A DNA stretch of 60,758 nucleotides from Terana coerulea (lineage: Eukaryota; Basidiomycota; Agaricomycetes; Polyporales; Phanerochaetaceae). Positions 23,126 to 35,204 of this stretch are shown here, piece by piece. The stretch's first letter is position 1. Each line of letters begins with the position of its first letter. The stretch spans positions 1 through 60,758 of the forward strand of contig JAKOGH010000767.1 of assembly GCA_024811115.1 (NCBI GenBank), given 5' to 3'. Below the pieces are notes generated by a model. The model had not been told where the DNA came from. It searched no databases and worked only from the letters and a program-made list of their open reading frames with translations. Both the position numbers and the translations under genes were made by a program.

Positions 23126-23632
23126 ACCACCGTCACTGCTCTTGGTGGGCCTCATTAAGACACGGTGTGGCTTTGCGGCTTCTGTAACGGCGCATCTGGT
23201 GCAGGTAGAATCTGGCGTGCATTCAGCTCCCAATGCTCTCCTCCCCATTTATACAACCTATGTCATGATGGTACACGCTTTGTCACGATGATAGCCAAGA
23301 CCGGCAGGGCTTTGGTGTACGCCTTATCATGCTGAGATATTTTCGTATATTCATCATGGAACGTGTAGTAATTAGATGCTCCGCAGGAACAGAAATAAAT
23401 ACATTGACATGAGCGATAGTGATAGTATTATGTGTGAAGTGTGCACGCAGGCTAGTATGCAAAATGGAACGTAACATGAGGGGAAACCAAGTCCAGCGTC
23501 CAGTGCCCGGCGGAAATTTAGCGACAGCTCATGGTGATATACTCCATGCATGGGCAGGAGAAATACCGACGGCTCGCCTCTGGCTCGTACGCTCGTTCTG
23601 GCTTCTCTAGCGCACAATGGGCACTCGGGAAC
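23126..23632. other. Convergent intergenic region
   Basis: 3' flanks of the P450 and the methyltransferase gene; no ORF with motifs or RNA gene seen. Confidence 0.4.
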
Positions 23633-24784
23633 CTAGACACGTTCACTGACCAGCGCATGGTTGCCCCGGATGTTCATGAAAGAGTACTGTAACACAATCA
23701 GCCGTCAAATATTTGAATACAGCCTGTGAACTTGAGCGCACCTCTGCGAGGTCCGGCCTCGCGCCGCGGACCAGGTTCACGTAAACGAGGTTGGGCTCGG
23801 TCCAGAACGGCCGGAGCCCTGCCGCTTCGAGCCTTTCCCACCACTTCCTGAACCGCTTGAACGAGCCACCGTTCGCGCCCCATGCGTGCACCTCGAGCTG
23901 CATCTGTCCGACAGGCAGCGTGGGCAGTTCGCCAGCAGGGCTATGCGGGTGACGAGGCTCGGACCACTGCGCCGGGATGAATGCGTCGACGAACGAGTCG
24001 AGCGCCTCAAACTCGGCACCTTCGATGTCGATCTTCAGGATGTCGATGAAGTCGTGCCCGTTCTGCTGCATGAGCGTCTGGAGGGTGAAGGTCGGCGGGT
24101 TGCCGTAGGGCACGTCCTGGCTGCCGAGGGCGTACGGGAAAAAGTGGGAGCGGTTCTTTAGCTGGGGAACGTCAGTGACTTCGGGGCCAAAAGACTTCAC
24201 GGAGAAGTCGTAGCCGTAGACCTGGCAGTGCGGTGCGGCTTCGAGGAGGGCGGCCTCGAACGACGACTCGCCGTTGACGCCGAAGGAGTAGATTGTACAT
24301 GGACGGTGCTGGCGAGCAACGCGGTCGAGACCGCAGACCCACTTTCCGCCGTCACCAAGCGTTCCGATGCGCTCAACGTGGTGAGGGCAGCGGAATGCGG
24401 GGATGAAGAAGTCCCCTGCATGGAGTCCTGGTCAGTACAGAGGTTGCGTCACTCAGCCAAGACACGTACAAAGAGTGTAGAAATCTCCTTTCTCTGGGAA
24501 TCTGTAACGATGCTAAGTGAGGACGCGTGGTATCGAGATATTGAGGCAAAAGCGCACGATACAACGGCCTCATCCGTAGGTCCCCATTTTCTCACTAGGC
24601 CTTCTCTTCCCTTCAAAGCATCTGCATATCTAGACTCTTCCTCTTGTAGAGTCCTTCTTAGTGCCCTTCCGGGTCGCAGTGAGTCCGTCGGCATCGAGGG
24701 AGTTGAAAGCAGAAGGAATGTGCAGAAGAGAATGCATCCTAGCAGAAGGGAGTAGCGGGGATGGCGAGTAAAGACAGACGGCAT
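23633..24784 (-). CDS. METTL24-like type II membrane methyltransferase-domain protein
   Basis: About 340 residues. The N-terminus is a short cytosolic stub followed by a signal anchor (YSLLLGCILFCTFLLLSTP, residues about 11-29), so the catalytic part is probably in the secretory lumen. After an intron (GTACGT donor, exon resuming at about 24421) the methyltransferase-like fold follows: FRCPHHVERIGTLGDGGKWV, IYSFGVNGESSFEAALLEAA, VYGYDFSVKSFGPEV, then DILKIDIEGAEFEALDSFV (the conserved DIEG acidic motif), LPVGQMQLEVHAWG and FWTEPNLVYVNLVRG. A last short exon encodes YSFMNIRGNHALVSERV before the stop at 23633. This matches the METTL24/Methyltransf_22 group of uncharacterised eukaryotic proteins; the substrate is unknown. 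All exon phases agree. Confidence 0.85.
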
Positions 24785-25477
24785 GATAAAGGACTGCGGC
24801 GAATTAGTGGGTTACGTGGAAAGTAGTGTCAGAGCGATAGAGCGAGCGAGCATGAAGCTGTTGGTAGGAGGAGAGAAGGAGACGGGGGTGTAACGTGTCG
24901 CAGCGCATGCAGGATGGCCGGGCCAGGCTGGGCATGGAGACGGGCGGCGGCTAGCCTGTACCCTTCTTGCTTACCCGACGTTGGCGACAGGTTGGGGACC
25001 CTCTCTTAGCCTATCACGGATCAATGGGTCGAAACTCAGGAAGGACGAAGCGGAAGACTAGGCGCTCGCAGCACGGCTTTTGCCTTGGCATCGCGAGCCG
25101 TCTTCACCTCAGTGGTTAGTTAGCTCAATGATGAACAGACGCACTCGGGTACGTACGATAAAGACCTCTACTACAGTGTACTCTGAAACATAGTGAAGGA
25201 GGTCAAAACCACATCACACCACCCGTTTTGAGGATTTGCGCCACAAAGCGCAGATCTCCCCGGGACAAAGCGGGCCGAGCCGGTGATGTCACGTCCTGCG
25301 GCCATGAATTGTTTGATCTTTTGGCATATGTCGCCGTTCGCCTTGCAGTCAACAGTGCAATTGAGAGTAAAAGAATACATTTGTAAGTGTCTATATCTAA
25401 ACGCAGCAGGTCAGCCAATTGGAAAAGATGGGATAGGAGGCGACGCACCGACAGACCAAGCAGGTCAACCGTCATCC
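24785..25477. other. Intergenic, no gene recognised
   Basis: Upstream region of the methyltransferase gene plus the 3' flank of the MFS gene. No coding signal seen. Confidence 0.4.
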
Positions 25478-27130
25478 TCAAGCTTTCCACCGCCATCGAC
25501 CTCGGTACCTCGCATCCGACCACCGCACATACGACACACAGAGACCCGCCGCTAGGAGAAGCGCGCCGTCGTACAGGGCGACCTGGTTGTACTTCGTCTG
25601 TAGAACCTTGTGATCTATCGCCGACGGCGAGCCACTGGGCCCCGCCGTGCTCATGCCCAGCCCTCGTTGATGGCTCCCTAGGATTACACCAGCCAGGGGT
25701 GCACCAAAGAGCGCGCCCATACCACGGATGAAGTAGATGATGCCGTTGACGCTTGTGTAGTGTTGAACTCCGTACACCTCGGCAATGGTCGTGGGGAGAA
25801 GGGCGTTGTAGCCACCGGCGAGGATGCCGTAAGCGACGATAAAAGCAATAAATTGCGGCCGTGGTGCGGATGGCCAGAGAGCGAGGACGGAGACACCGGA
25901 GAGAATGAGCTAAGAAAGGTTTCAGTGTTCATCCCTCCCCAAGCAAAGAACAACGGGCATACGCTGATGATCATGGTATTTTGCCGTCCGACTCTGTCTG
26001 CGAGCACGCCCATGGATACTCGTGCAACACTGTTGACGGCATTGTTTATAGCCAAGAGTAGTGAGGCCGTGCCCGAGGAATACGAGAGAACGGAGACGGA
26101 GTAGGTTGTTAGGAAGTACGTAGGTACAACATTCCCACCAGCTTGCAAGAAAGCACCAAGGGCCTACGACACATTTCAGTGAGTTTTAGAGGACGGGATG
26201 TCCGTTACTGATCACACCTGCCAGACGAACGCGCCGCGCTTTGCCACGCTAAGATCCATTCTGGTGTTGCCCCGTCCGGCGCTGTAGACGTTGCCCCTTT
26301 CTTGACGACACAAGATACAGGCACGCCTACTGCGAAATTCCATATGCCGAGGATCCTTAAGGCCCAACCAACGCCAAACTTCGCGATGAGGCGGTTCATG
26401 ACGGGTGACAGAATAAGACCGCCGACGCCTGCGCCAGAGAGAATTAAGCCGAGAGCGAAACCGCGGTGAGCGTCGAAGTAGGCCGGGGTCAGGGCGAGAA
26501 TGGGGAAGTAGTATAGGGACGATCCAAGGCCGTAAAGGATTGCTTGAGTGAGATACAAATGCCATAGCTATCGCTTATTAGCCGAGAGTTACTGGAGTAA
26601 CGTTGCGATGTTTACCTTGGTGCTGAAGCTCGCTAGAAAGATGCCGAGACTCATAATAAACACACCAGTAAGCATGATGTAGTGAACATGTTTCGTGCGT
26701 GCAATGAGCGGGTTCACGAATATACTCCCGCTCCATGTGAGACCGGTGCCTATCGTCCCGACAAGAGACACTAAGGCGTCTTGACCTTGCGCGTCTTTGA
26801 CGTTTGTCGCAGAAGATGTGTAGAATTCCTGAAGCAAGTGTCTCAGACCAAAAACTTTGAAGGACTTGAACAGGAGCGTACCTGGAAGATACCGTAGATC
26901 GAGTTGATCCCAATGACATGAAATATCATCGCAAAACCAGCTGCCAAAAGCATGGCTTGATACTTCCGCGTGGGTCGCCATTCTGCTTCCTGCTCGTCTG
27001 CCACACCACCAACCGGCTCGCGCACCTCTTCCCGCACGCCTGAATCCCTAATGCCATCGTTCGTTTCCACTGCGTCCCTAGACCCATTCCGCCGTAGCTC
27101 CTGGAGACCGATGCTCTCTGCTTGCGCCAT
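25478..27130 (-). CDS. MFS monocarboxylate-type transporter (MCT/SLC16-like)
   Basis: A 12-helix plasma-membrane permease of about 475 residues, resembling fungal MCH/Esbp6-type monocarboxylate or riboflavin transporters; the substrate cannot be read from sequence. The hydrophilic N-terminus (MAQAESIGLQELRRN) leads to WRPTRKYQAMLLAAGF, YGIFQEFYTS, LVSLVGTIGTGLTWSGSIFV, ILYGLGSSLYYFPILAL, YFDAHRGFALGLILSGAGVG (the MCT signature in TM5), NFAVGVPVSCVVKK, LGAFLQAGGNVVPTYFL, NAVNSVARVSMGVLADRVGR, FIVAYGILAGGYNALLPTTI and FIRGMGALFGAPLAGVILG. An in-frame ATG at 27175 is possible. One base is missing near 26294-26300: the frame ending VSCVVKKG must continue one frame over at RMDLSVAKRGAFVWQ, which is conserved. 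No intron explains this. Confidence 0.88.
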
Positions 27131-29317
27131 AGCGAGACTGTAGGAGTAGCGAGATTGAGAGGACCGGATCGTCAACAGACATTGGCAAGCCTGCTCTTCC
27201 CGATAGTCTCCGCCATGCGACTACAAGCGGTCACAAGACGTCTGCCGCCCACCGGAAGGCTTCCGTCCTCAATACGTGAGGCGCGTGTCGACTCTAAGCA
27301 ACGAGGGGTTGAGTAATCCATCGATAGAAAGGCGCAATCCCACGTACATAATGTCCTCGGTGTAAGGGAACTGCAAGCAGAGTAAAGCCTGGATCGATAT
27401 ACCGAGGTGTCCCCACGAGTGTCGAGCATGGCTTTGCGCAGGTTGGCTGGAGTCCTGTAGGGCAGGTAGAAGATGTACCGAAGGTTCTCCCTTCGGGTTT
27501 TGTTGCGGCATCTCCTCGAGGGCCTTGCAGTGGAGAGGCGGGGCGGATGTCAGGATGTCAGGTGTAATCAGGCAGGGTAGAGTTCGAGGTCAGGATGCGG
27601 TAGGTAGACGCCAAGTGGTCTTGCCCGCCCTATTACCACATTTAGAATAATCCCTGACCCCTCAACGATGCGGTTGGCGTCTATTACACCCGACAACTTT
27701 CCACCACCAACAGACTATGTCGAAACATAGCACACTTTCCATGTGCCATTCCAATTATCACGCACTGCGTAAAAAACTTGCTTCCTTCCGCGAAAACCCG
27801 CGGACTGCTACTCACAATGCGTGACAACGAGCGCTGTGCATGTAATGGTTTCGAAGGAGGTCAGCTGCTCGATGCTGGTGATGTTTTTATCGTATCAAAG
27901 TCTTACCTCTTGTGAAGCCCTATGTATGCACTCTGCCTCAACGCGACGAAAGGACATCGAAGATGCCATCCAGTCGCATTGCCGTATTCACTCGAAGAAT
28001 CCGCCCAGAATCCCAGATGCATCGGACTGTGTTTCCAGATGAATGGGAACAGTGTTGTGCTGATCTGATCAGCTTACGGTCTATTCCTGGGCTGGACCCA
28101 GTTTCTAACCAAAGGAACGGTAATGTGCCATGATATCGAGGTATGTAAGCTGGTCGATCTTTCACACGTATATGTACGTTTGGATGAGACTCGAGCCAAC
28201 GCTAATCCCTACGTTTTGCTTCAGCTCTTTGCGAAGACCCAAAGCCACTTGCTCCATCTGCCTCACCGTGCTAAGCCCATATTTCATGCACTATCTACGC
28301 CGCGTCTCGTGAGAGTCGGCATTGCCGGAAATTACGTCTCTAGTAGCGAACTCCTAGTCCGCAGCATCCGTATTCTCGCACGCAAGTGTCGAAGTGCTCG
28401 TCGGTCAGCGGGGCGGTGGCGTCACTAGCATGTAGTCATGATGCGGCGTTGGGTGCCCTACACTATCGAGCATATCGGATTGGACGATGGCGACAGGTTG
28501 TTTTGTGACAGGATCTACGTCAAGAGCGCGACGGCGCGGCTCCACGGCAGTAAGTGACTGGAGTGTTCGTGGGTATTCTGTGTGCGCTCACAACGGCCGG
28601 TCTGCAGGCGACTCCTCATCAAGTGGCATTGAAGCGTCTCCTTGCTGCGTTGAAGTCATCGCTGTATAGCTTTTCGTGGGACACGAACTAACGCTATCGC
28701 TCTCCTATTGGTCAGAGGCATTCCGGTGTGCCGGATTGACTTCTTCAGCAAAAGGTGTACGGGCGCCCTGTGGATATACGACCTTCGTTCTGCCCGCCCG
28801 TTTCCCGCTCGGCTATAATTCACACATCTACCACAGCCCTCCGCAGGCCCTCTTTGACATGTATGTGCCCAGCCGAGACGTAGCTCAATGGCCCCAAACT
28901 AAGCTTAGTACCGTCTTCACAAACGTAATCTGGAATGAGCGATCGGAGACCACAGGCAGCTGCTTGGCTAAGGTACGCGTTTGCCCTTCTCGATCTCCCG
29001 GCGTGCTAACTGGTGCGCAGTCCAAGCGTCATTAAACGATCTTGGCTGTGGCTGTTCATTGGTGCTGCGATTTCGTACAGCTGCATCCCACAGCGGTGAC
29101 AGGCAGTCGGCGCGAACCCGGTCCTGTCGTGTTTCACCCACGACCCCATCGCGAACAACAACTCCTTCCGTTCCGGGACGCGTATGATGTGATCGAAGCA
29201 TCCCGCTTACCCGCATTTGGGCATCACCTCCTCACGGTGGGCCGTCGTCTGCCAGCCGTGTGTCCAGCAACACTGCAACGTTGGATGCAGCCGCAGCAGC
29301 CTCCGCGGATACACACG
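27131..29317. other. 2.2-kb gene-poor stretch
   Basis: This is the space between the MFS gene (-) and the DOMON-b561 gene (+). Short frames occur throughout (for example 28123-28428 + and 28676-29035 +) but none has a motif, a plausible start or consistent splice sites. No tRNA B-box-like sequence was found. It may hold promoters and decayed DNA. Confidence 0.35.
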
Positions 29318-29324
29318 TATAAAA
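29318..29324 (+). promoter_or_regulatory. TATA box (TATAAAA)
   Basis: TATAAAA 78 bp upstream of the ATG at 29402, consistent with a core promoter for the DOMON-b561 gene. Confidence 0.55.
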
Positions 29325-29401
29325 CATGGGAACTGAATACTGGTACCGATCCTGCTTCTCACTCCTGCACCGTCTTCTCACTCCCCTCCATTCAGTGTAC
29401 C

Positions 29402-31124
29402 ATGCATTCGGGTCTCGCTCTCAGGCTTTTCGTACTCGGTCTGTTGTCAAGAGTAGCGGCAAGACCACAGAATGATGGGGTATGTTCTTCCTGAACTTCT
29501 ATTTTTGACTCTAGAACTGACTTTCTTGCGTAGGATGGCGGCGGCGGCGGAAACGGCGGGCACGACGATACGTCCAGTGCGGCATCAACGGCTACCGCAG
29601 CGTCGCTGGCTCCCAGTGCCTCTGCGTCAGCAGGGAATTCGTCATCATCCTCAAATGCGTCAGCTTTGATAGGCATGAAGGGAGGAGTCACTTGCACGGA
29701 TCTGCTGTGCGTGGGCGGGTTGGTAAATGGATCGACCGTACAATGTACGTCTACGAGCTTTGCAACGACTTCAAGTTCTCACTCCAAGGGATTCTACAGA
29801 TACCCTACAGAGCCTTGGTGCTGCGTCTCTGGGATGGATGGCAATGCACGTTATTTCTCTCCTTCCGCAGTTACCTTTTCTCACGGCTTTACAGGGGTTT
29901 TGGTAGCCAGATGGCGAATACTCCCATGGTCATCATGTGGCCCAATACGGACGGCTCGATTACGCTCTCACAAAGAAAAGCTCCGGCAGAAGTTATGCCC
30001 ACAGTAGACTCCAGCCCTCCACGCACAGCTTCGCTGCAGCAGTCGCTAAGCGTCACCTCCGGGAACAACCCGAAGCTCGTGTACACGATCCCTGCAGACT
30101 CAAATAGCCAGAGCAGCACGATCATTTGGGCCTTCTCCAGCACAAACCCAGGGTCATCCGCCGTCGACGCTACGCTCGTGCAGCATCTCAACTCCGGACC
30201 TGTCAAGCTCGACCTCTCCCAAACTCTCAGTGCCGACTCCAAAGACCCTACCAACCCCATCTCGACCCTCGCCACTACTACCTCGTCCGGCAACATGTCA
30301 TCGTCCACCGGCACGCCCTCGTTCACTGCCCCGCCCCTTTTCCCGTACGAAAAGCACATCGTCGCCCATGGAATCCTCATGGTGGTCGGGTTCTTGTTCC
30401 TGCTCCCTCTGGGCGCCATCATTGCGAGATGGACGAGGTCGTTCAGCCCGATTTGGTTCAAGCTTCATTGGATAATCCAGTGGGTGCTCGGTGCGTCCTT
30501 CCTCGCCTGTCTTTGCGACCGCTCGCTTACCGGTTTCATTCGCCTCAGCCATGCCTATCATCATCGCTGGTTTCGCGTGCGGCGCCTCTGCTGTGCACGA
30601 ACAAGGCATTACCATGAAGGATACGCACATGAAGTGGGGTGTCGCCATCTTTGTCATCTACCTCTTCCAGCTTGCCCTCGGTGCTATGATTCACTTCTTC
30701 AAGCTCCGCCCTGTCGCTATCCGTGGCCGCCCCTGCAGAACTACTTCCACGCTGTCTTCGGCCTGTTCATCATCGCCATCGCCTTCTACCAGGTGCGTCC
30801 ATTTTTTGACACGCCGCCGAGGCTGTATCTGATAGTTGCGCTAGGTCCGCACTGGTTACCGCACGGAATGGCCAACCTACTCTGTGCACGGGCCCATCAG
30901 CAACGCCGCCAACATCGTCTGGATCGTCTGGGTCGTCGTGAGTATCTTCTCTCGCTCATACTTCTCTTCTCACGCGCTTTCCCACACAGATCATCCCCAT
31001 CATCTACCTCGCCGGCCTCGCCCTGCTTCCCCGCCAGTACAGGCAAGAGCGGGAGGTGCGCAAGGGTACCAACGGCTCCCCGACGAGCTCTACGATGCAC
31101 GCGCGCCCGTCGGCGACCTACTAA
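29402..31124 (+). CDS. Secreted DOMON / cytochrome b561 membrane protein
   Basis: A signal peptide (MHSGLALRLFVLGLLSRVAA) precedes a Gly/Ser/Ala linker. A DOMON haem domain, as in the cellobiose dehydrogenase cytochrome module, follows: SLGAASLGWMAMGFGSQMAN, VIMWPNTDGSITLSQRKA and ADSNSQSSTIIWAFSSTNPG. The C-terminal half is a b561-type bundle with haem-ligand His in FPYEKHIVAHGILMVVGFLF, WFKLHWIIQWVL, DTHMKWGVAIFVIYLFQLAL, QNYFHAVFGLFIIAIAFYQ and NIVWIVWVV. About 455 residues, seven or so exons, ending at 31122-31124. The likely role is transmembrane or cell-surface electron transfer, for example in lignocellulose oxidation or ferric reduction. One C is missing from the run at 30730-30733, between KLRPVAIRGRP and LQNYFHAVFG, shifting the frame with no possible intron. 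Confidence 0.85.
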
Positions 31125-31670
31125 GTCGGCTCGCTGGCTTTCAACAGCCATGCGCGCACGCGTGGCGATGTTGTTCTGCATTTAGTGGATCTTTCATACC
31201 CGAAATCATGTTATTCTTGGATGCTCGTTGGTGGGCCTCGAAGCGTACCGTCGCTCGTTGCTGGGATAGTACTATACTGGAACTTGGGACTTTAATACTT
31301 AGACCAAGTAGTATTTTTTGTGACGTTTATCTACGACCTAATTCCAATATCTTGTTCAGCAAATGTGCTGTATTTCACGATCTCTTCGTGATGCGAGTCA
31401 ACTCGAGGTTACTGAAACAGTTGTTCGTCCGCGCTGCATGAACTTGGCTTGTCGGAAGCACTGCAGCGTTGGCCGGGCTGTGCAATGAATATTTCTGCAG
31501 ACCCTTGCACGCCTGGCGAGCGATTGTTATTTGCTGTCTTACCAAGGAATTCGTCGGTGAAGCTGTCTCCGCCAAGATGACTTATTCGAAGTAGAAGTCA
31601 GCATAGGGTAATTTATCGAGTGGTGGCCGTCCTGGAAAGCATCATGAGCTATATAATCTTTGAATTCAGT
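31125..31670. other. Convergent intergenic region
   Basis: 3' flanks of the DOMON-b561 and F-box-like genes; nothing recognised. Confidence 0.35.
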
Positions 31671-33097
31671 TCATGGGTGCTGCATACCTTCGTCGGACTC
31701 CTCGCCGTTCTCATCCGGGGCATCAGGGTCGTACTTGAGACGGACGAGAGGGGGAGGTCTGCGAATTTCCCTGTAGAATTGCAGTTTTGCAGCCTCTTGC
31801 GCTTTGGACATGCTCAACGTGATTTTGCTGCGCGAGCGCGCGACGGGCAGAAGGTCCGACTTGCTGCTCAAATTTCACCGCGACGTATTTCAGCTCCGTG
31901 TCGAAGGCGGCAAGTCGCTCGTCGAGGAATTTCCAACATCGCTCGACGAAGACCATGTAAGCACGGATGTTGATGCGTATCTCCGTGAGAAGACCGTGCG
32001 TAGAGATAGTCATCTCTACACCAGTCCAGCATGTCCTAAGACAGCCGGACTGAATCAAGATCCATAAGCCGCCGGCGGAACCTATGGGCCATCCATGAGT
32101 AAATTCAAAAGCGCAATGAACATCAGCACTTGCCTGAGCGGACTTCGAGATGATAAACGTCATGACCAGAGGCCACTTCGTCTGCTTCTAGACAGCCGCA
32201 GTTGTTCTGTGCCACGGACTCAATGAGGGCCTCCATCTTTGGCAGTTCTCCTGTTTGTATGTATGGGATCCATGCGTTGCGAGGGCTTCGCGGTAACTCG
32301 ACCGTCAATGGCTGAGTGAGCACGAATGGGCGTAGGAAAGACCACGGTTCAGAACAGGCCTCCATGTAGAAGTCGAGCTCCCCATAGTGGTCCAGCCAAA
32401 GGTGTGGAAGGGGTATGGGTTTCGAGCTCGACTTGATGAATGAAACTCTGCGGAACTTGTAGTATCCTGCGGGGAGGCGCGTGGCATATGAGTGGGGCTC
32501 CAAATCCGGCGTTGGAGGATTGTGTATAGATCGAGTGAGCGAGACTAGATCTGCTGGATGCTCAAAGCACAGGTCCTCGATGAGTATACCGTACGAGACG
32601 GAGAAAGATGCAGGTAGAGATCTCGGGGCAGCGTGGTGGATGGATGAGAAAGCAACAGGTCCGGGCGTGGAAGTTGCTCGTAGGACAAGCTGTATGCAAC
32701 CCTCCGTCAAATTGGGAAACAAGTGGGCATACATATAGATGAGGTAGACCCAAGGGACGTCGGAGACCTCGGTGATAAGCTTCAGGCCTGAGACATGACG
32801 AGACAAGCTCAGATCTTCACTGACGGTAGGGTCTCGAAGAAAAGATATCAGCATTGTGGCGTCCTCCCTACAGCGCAAGGTCAGATCCGTGAAGATTTGC
32901 TCGCGAATATGGCGTGCCCAGTGTCTGCAGGTCAGCGAACAGGCTCCGAGTTGTCGCTTGTTGAGTTTTAAAGGCCGCGCCTCGCCTGGGTAGGCTATCC
33001 CGCCATGCTGATCGAAAGAAGACGGATATTGTCCACATAAAAAATCCACCACCAGGTGAATGAGCTCAGACGGTAGATCCGCAGCCAAAGCGGGCAT
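31671..33097 (-). CDS. F-box-like domain protein
   Basis: A basidiomycete F-box-like protein of about 455 residues, one of a very large Agaricomycete class presumed to be SCF ubiquitin-ligase adaptors; the target is unknown. The F-box-like start is LPSELIHLVVDFLCGQYP with the second helix CSLTCRHWARHIREQIFTDL. The rest is the usual weakly conserved beta/Leu-rich scaffold (DDV-like WVYLIYMYAHLFPNLTEGCI, HLWLDHYGELDFYMEACSEP). The single intron uses a GC donor (CAG/GCAAGT at 32129-32134) with the acceptor at 32082-32083. In the last exon the frame changes by one base at the AAA run 31870-31872, after KYVAVKF. The downstream frame reads MSKAQEAAKLQFYREIRRPP and ends in an acidic tail at 31671. 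Confidence 0.7.
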
Positions 33098-35095
33098 ATC
33101 CGCGCAACGAATTCGCTAAAAGTCCAAGTTGCGTCGTCGGTCAATTGTCAGTTGTTGTACAAGATGTGTAAAGGTTAGAGGAGCTATCAAGAAAGAATTC
33201 AGGAGGCTACTGACTTGACAGTGAATACTAGCCAGAGACTCAGATGGAGCTAAGGTGGCCGCAAGCGAGCGCGATACGAGTTGCTGCGTTAACTGGCAAT
33301 TGAAAACTGAGAGGAGTCAAAGCTTTATTATTATAGGCGTCTGAAGGCTGAGAGCGCTTGCAGATATCCGTGTGCAACCAGTCATATCTTCTTGTCATAA
33401 AGTCTATCTGCAGTCGAGCGATGAATGAGTCAAGAGGCGTGCAAGATCTGAATCGGGGAAACCGACCTCTTAAGCGCGCGTAGAGATACCAACTTTGCGG
33501 GGATGTAGCTCATCGAGTTCTCATCCGTTCGCCTTCGGAACTTCACAAAGGTATCTATTATCGATGTCTGGCTATCTGAATCTGACAAAATTATGAGTAT
33601 ATTGGGACACCTCGATGAGTTATTCGTGAAACTTCTTTTCCCAATTTGGACAGGAAATTTTGATGTGTGGAACAGCCGTGAGTATTTCGCTTCTACAGGC
33701 TCAAGCATTACAATTTTCGCAATTCTGTTATACATGGGTACCCTTTTGTGCTACTTGCGGACACGTCCATGTAATTTTTAGGACGAACGGATGCGTTGTC
33801 GAGGAGCTATAGACATTTTGATTGCAAAGGGAGGTCAGTGTCAGGCGCTAGACTTTTGCTCGCCTCTTGGAATGAGTGCTGAGTGTTGCTCGCCGGGTAC
33901 CGTATGTTCAACAGGACGGGGAGTGAGCTCAGTGAGTCGAACTCGTTTGAAGCGGAGATCAAAGAAAAAGACGGTAACACATGGTCGAGTCTGCGAGATC
34001 ATTTCTCCATAAACGGCAGTAAGCGGGGCGCCATGCCGCCCGCGCGGCATCGCTGCCAGCGTGGTTTAGTCTCCAGTGCAGACCAAAAAGGAAAGAGTAC
34101 CGTCGTTTCCTATGAAGAGCGTGGTTCGGCAGTGCACGGTCTTTGCTCTTCCTACCAACCAATATGCCTGCCTCGCATGGCAAATGTGCTGGATCTACCA
34201 CCAAAATTGGTGTCTAGGACATCTAGGACTCAGATTTCTGGTATGTGCCGCTCATAACATGCGAGCCGTCTCCGAGTCGCTCGTAGCTAATGCAGCGGTT
34301 CTTAGGCTCGTCTTACTACTAGTTTAACACTCTTACTGCGCGTTGAATATGCGGGGCGTGACGGCCATTGCGCTGAAATTTGTATGACATACGAATTAAT
34401 ACTTTGACAGTCACTTTGCAGGCCCGCTCTTCAGTCGAAGCAGTGCCGGGACCAAGCGAGCTCGGCGAGCTTATTGTTCTGTCAGTCGAATATCGAGCTC
34501 GGTGCTGACGTTTGTCTGCAGCAGGTGTATAGCGCAGAAAAACTATGATATATCACTTTGCCGTGCGCCATTTTCTGTGTTATTTCTCGTGCGACTTCTG
34601 ATACAGATTCCCTAGCTCATTTAAAGCTTATACTGAGCCTAAGTCGGCGGAGGTGGAGGGGCCCACGCCGGCAACTCTTGATCCAAGGCTTGGTCCTTGT
34701 CATGATGAAATGCGCGAGAAGGCCATGTCGTGACAACCGTCACCGAAGAGTATCATTTGTCCTTTGCTCGTTACGCTGAGAACGTGTTTTCCGCATTTCG
34801 AAGACAAACTAGCGAACCCGTCAAGGGGGCCTATTTGGCCCAGTGACGCACCGTTCCTGAGACGCGGCGGCCCTGCCTTTGTCCTCGTGTCACCAATTTT
34901 GTGCGTAGCCAAGGTATTCGATCACGTTTGTGCACCTTTGGCTTCAGCGCCTCTCAGACGAGTTCCGCTCACTTTGGCGTTGACGGCCACGGTTGTGGAC
35001 CATGTCATGGTGCAAGAGCAAGCTAGCCTTTCCGGGAATAACATGGCCTCCAGTACACTCGCCGCTCGTATTTGATCCCACGCTTGGCTGCCAGG
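33098..35095. other. 2-kb gene-poor stretch
   Basis: Divergent space between the F-box-like gene and the orphan gene at 35205. Scattered frames (33593-33781 +, 33883-34257 +, 34764-35075 +) have no motif or splice support. Confidence 0.35.
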
Positions 35096-35102
35096 TATAT
35101 AA
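35096..35102 (+). promoter_or_regulatory. TATA box (TATATAA)
   Basis: TATATAA 109 bp upstream of the ATG at 35205, followed by a pyrimidine-rich stretch typical of fungal start regions. Confidence 0.55.
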
Positions 35103-35204
35103 CTACTCTTCTCCTCGCGTCCATTTCGATGCTCGCACAGCTCACTCAGAACGTCCTCTCCTAGCCCAGCTCTAAGCTCAATCACTCCCGAAACGACAAG
35201 TGCC

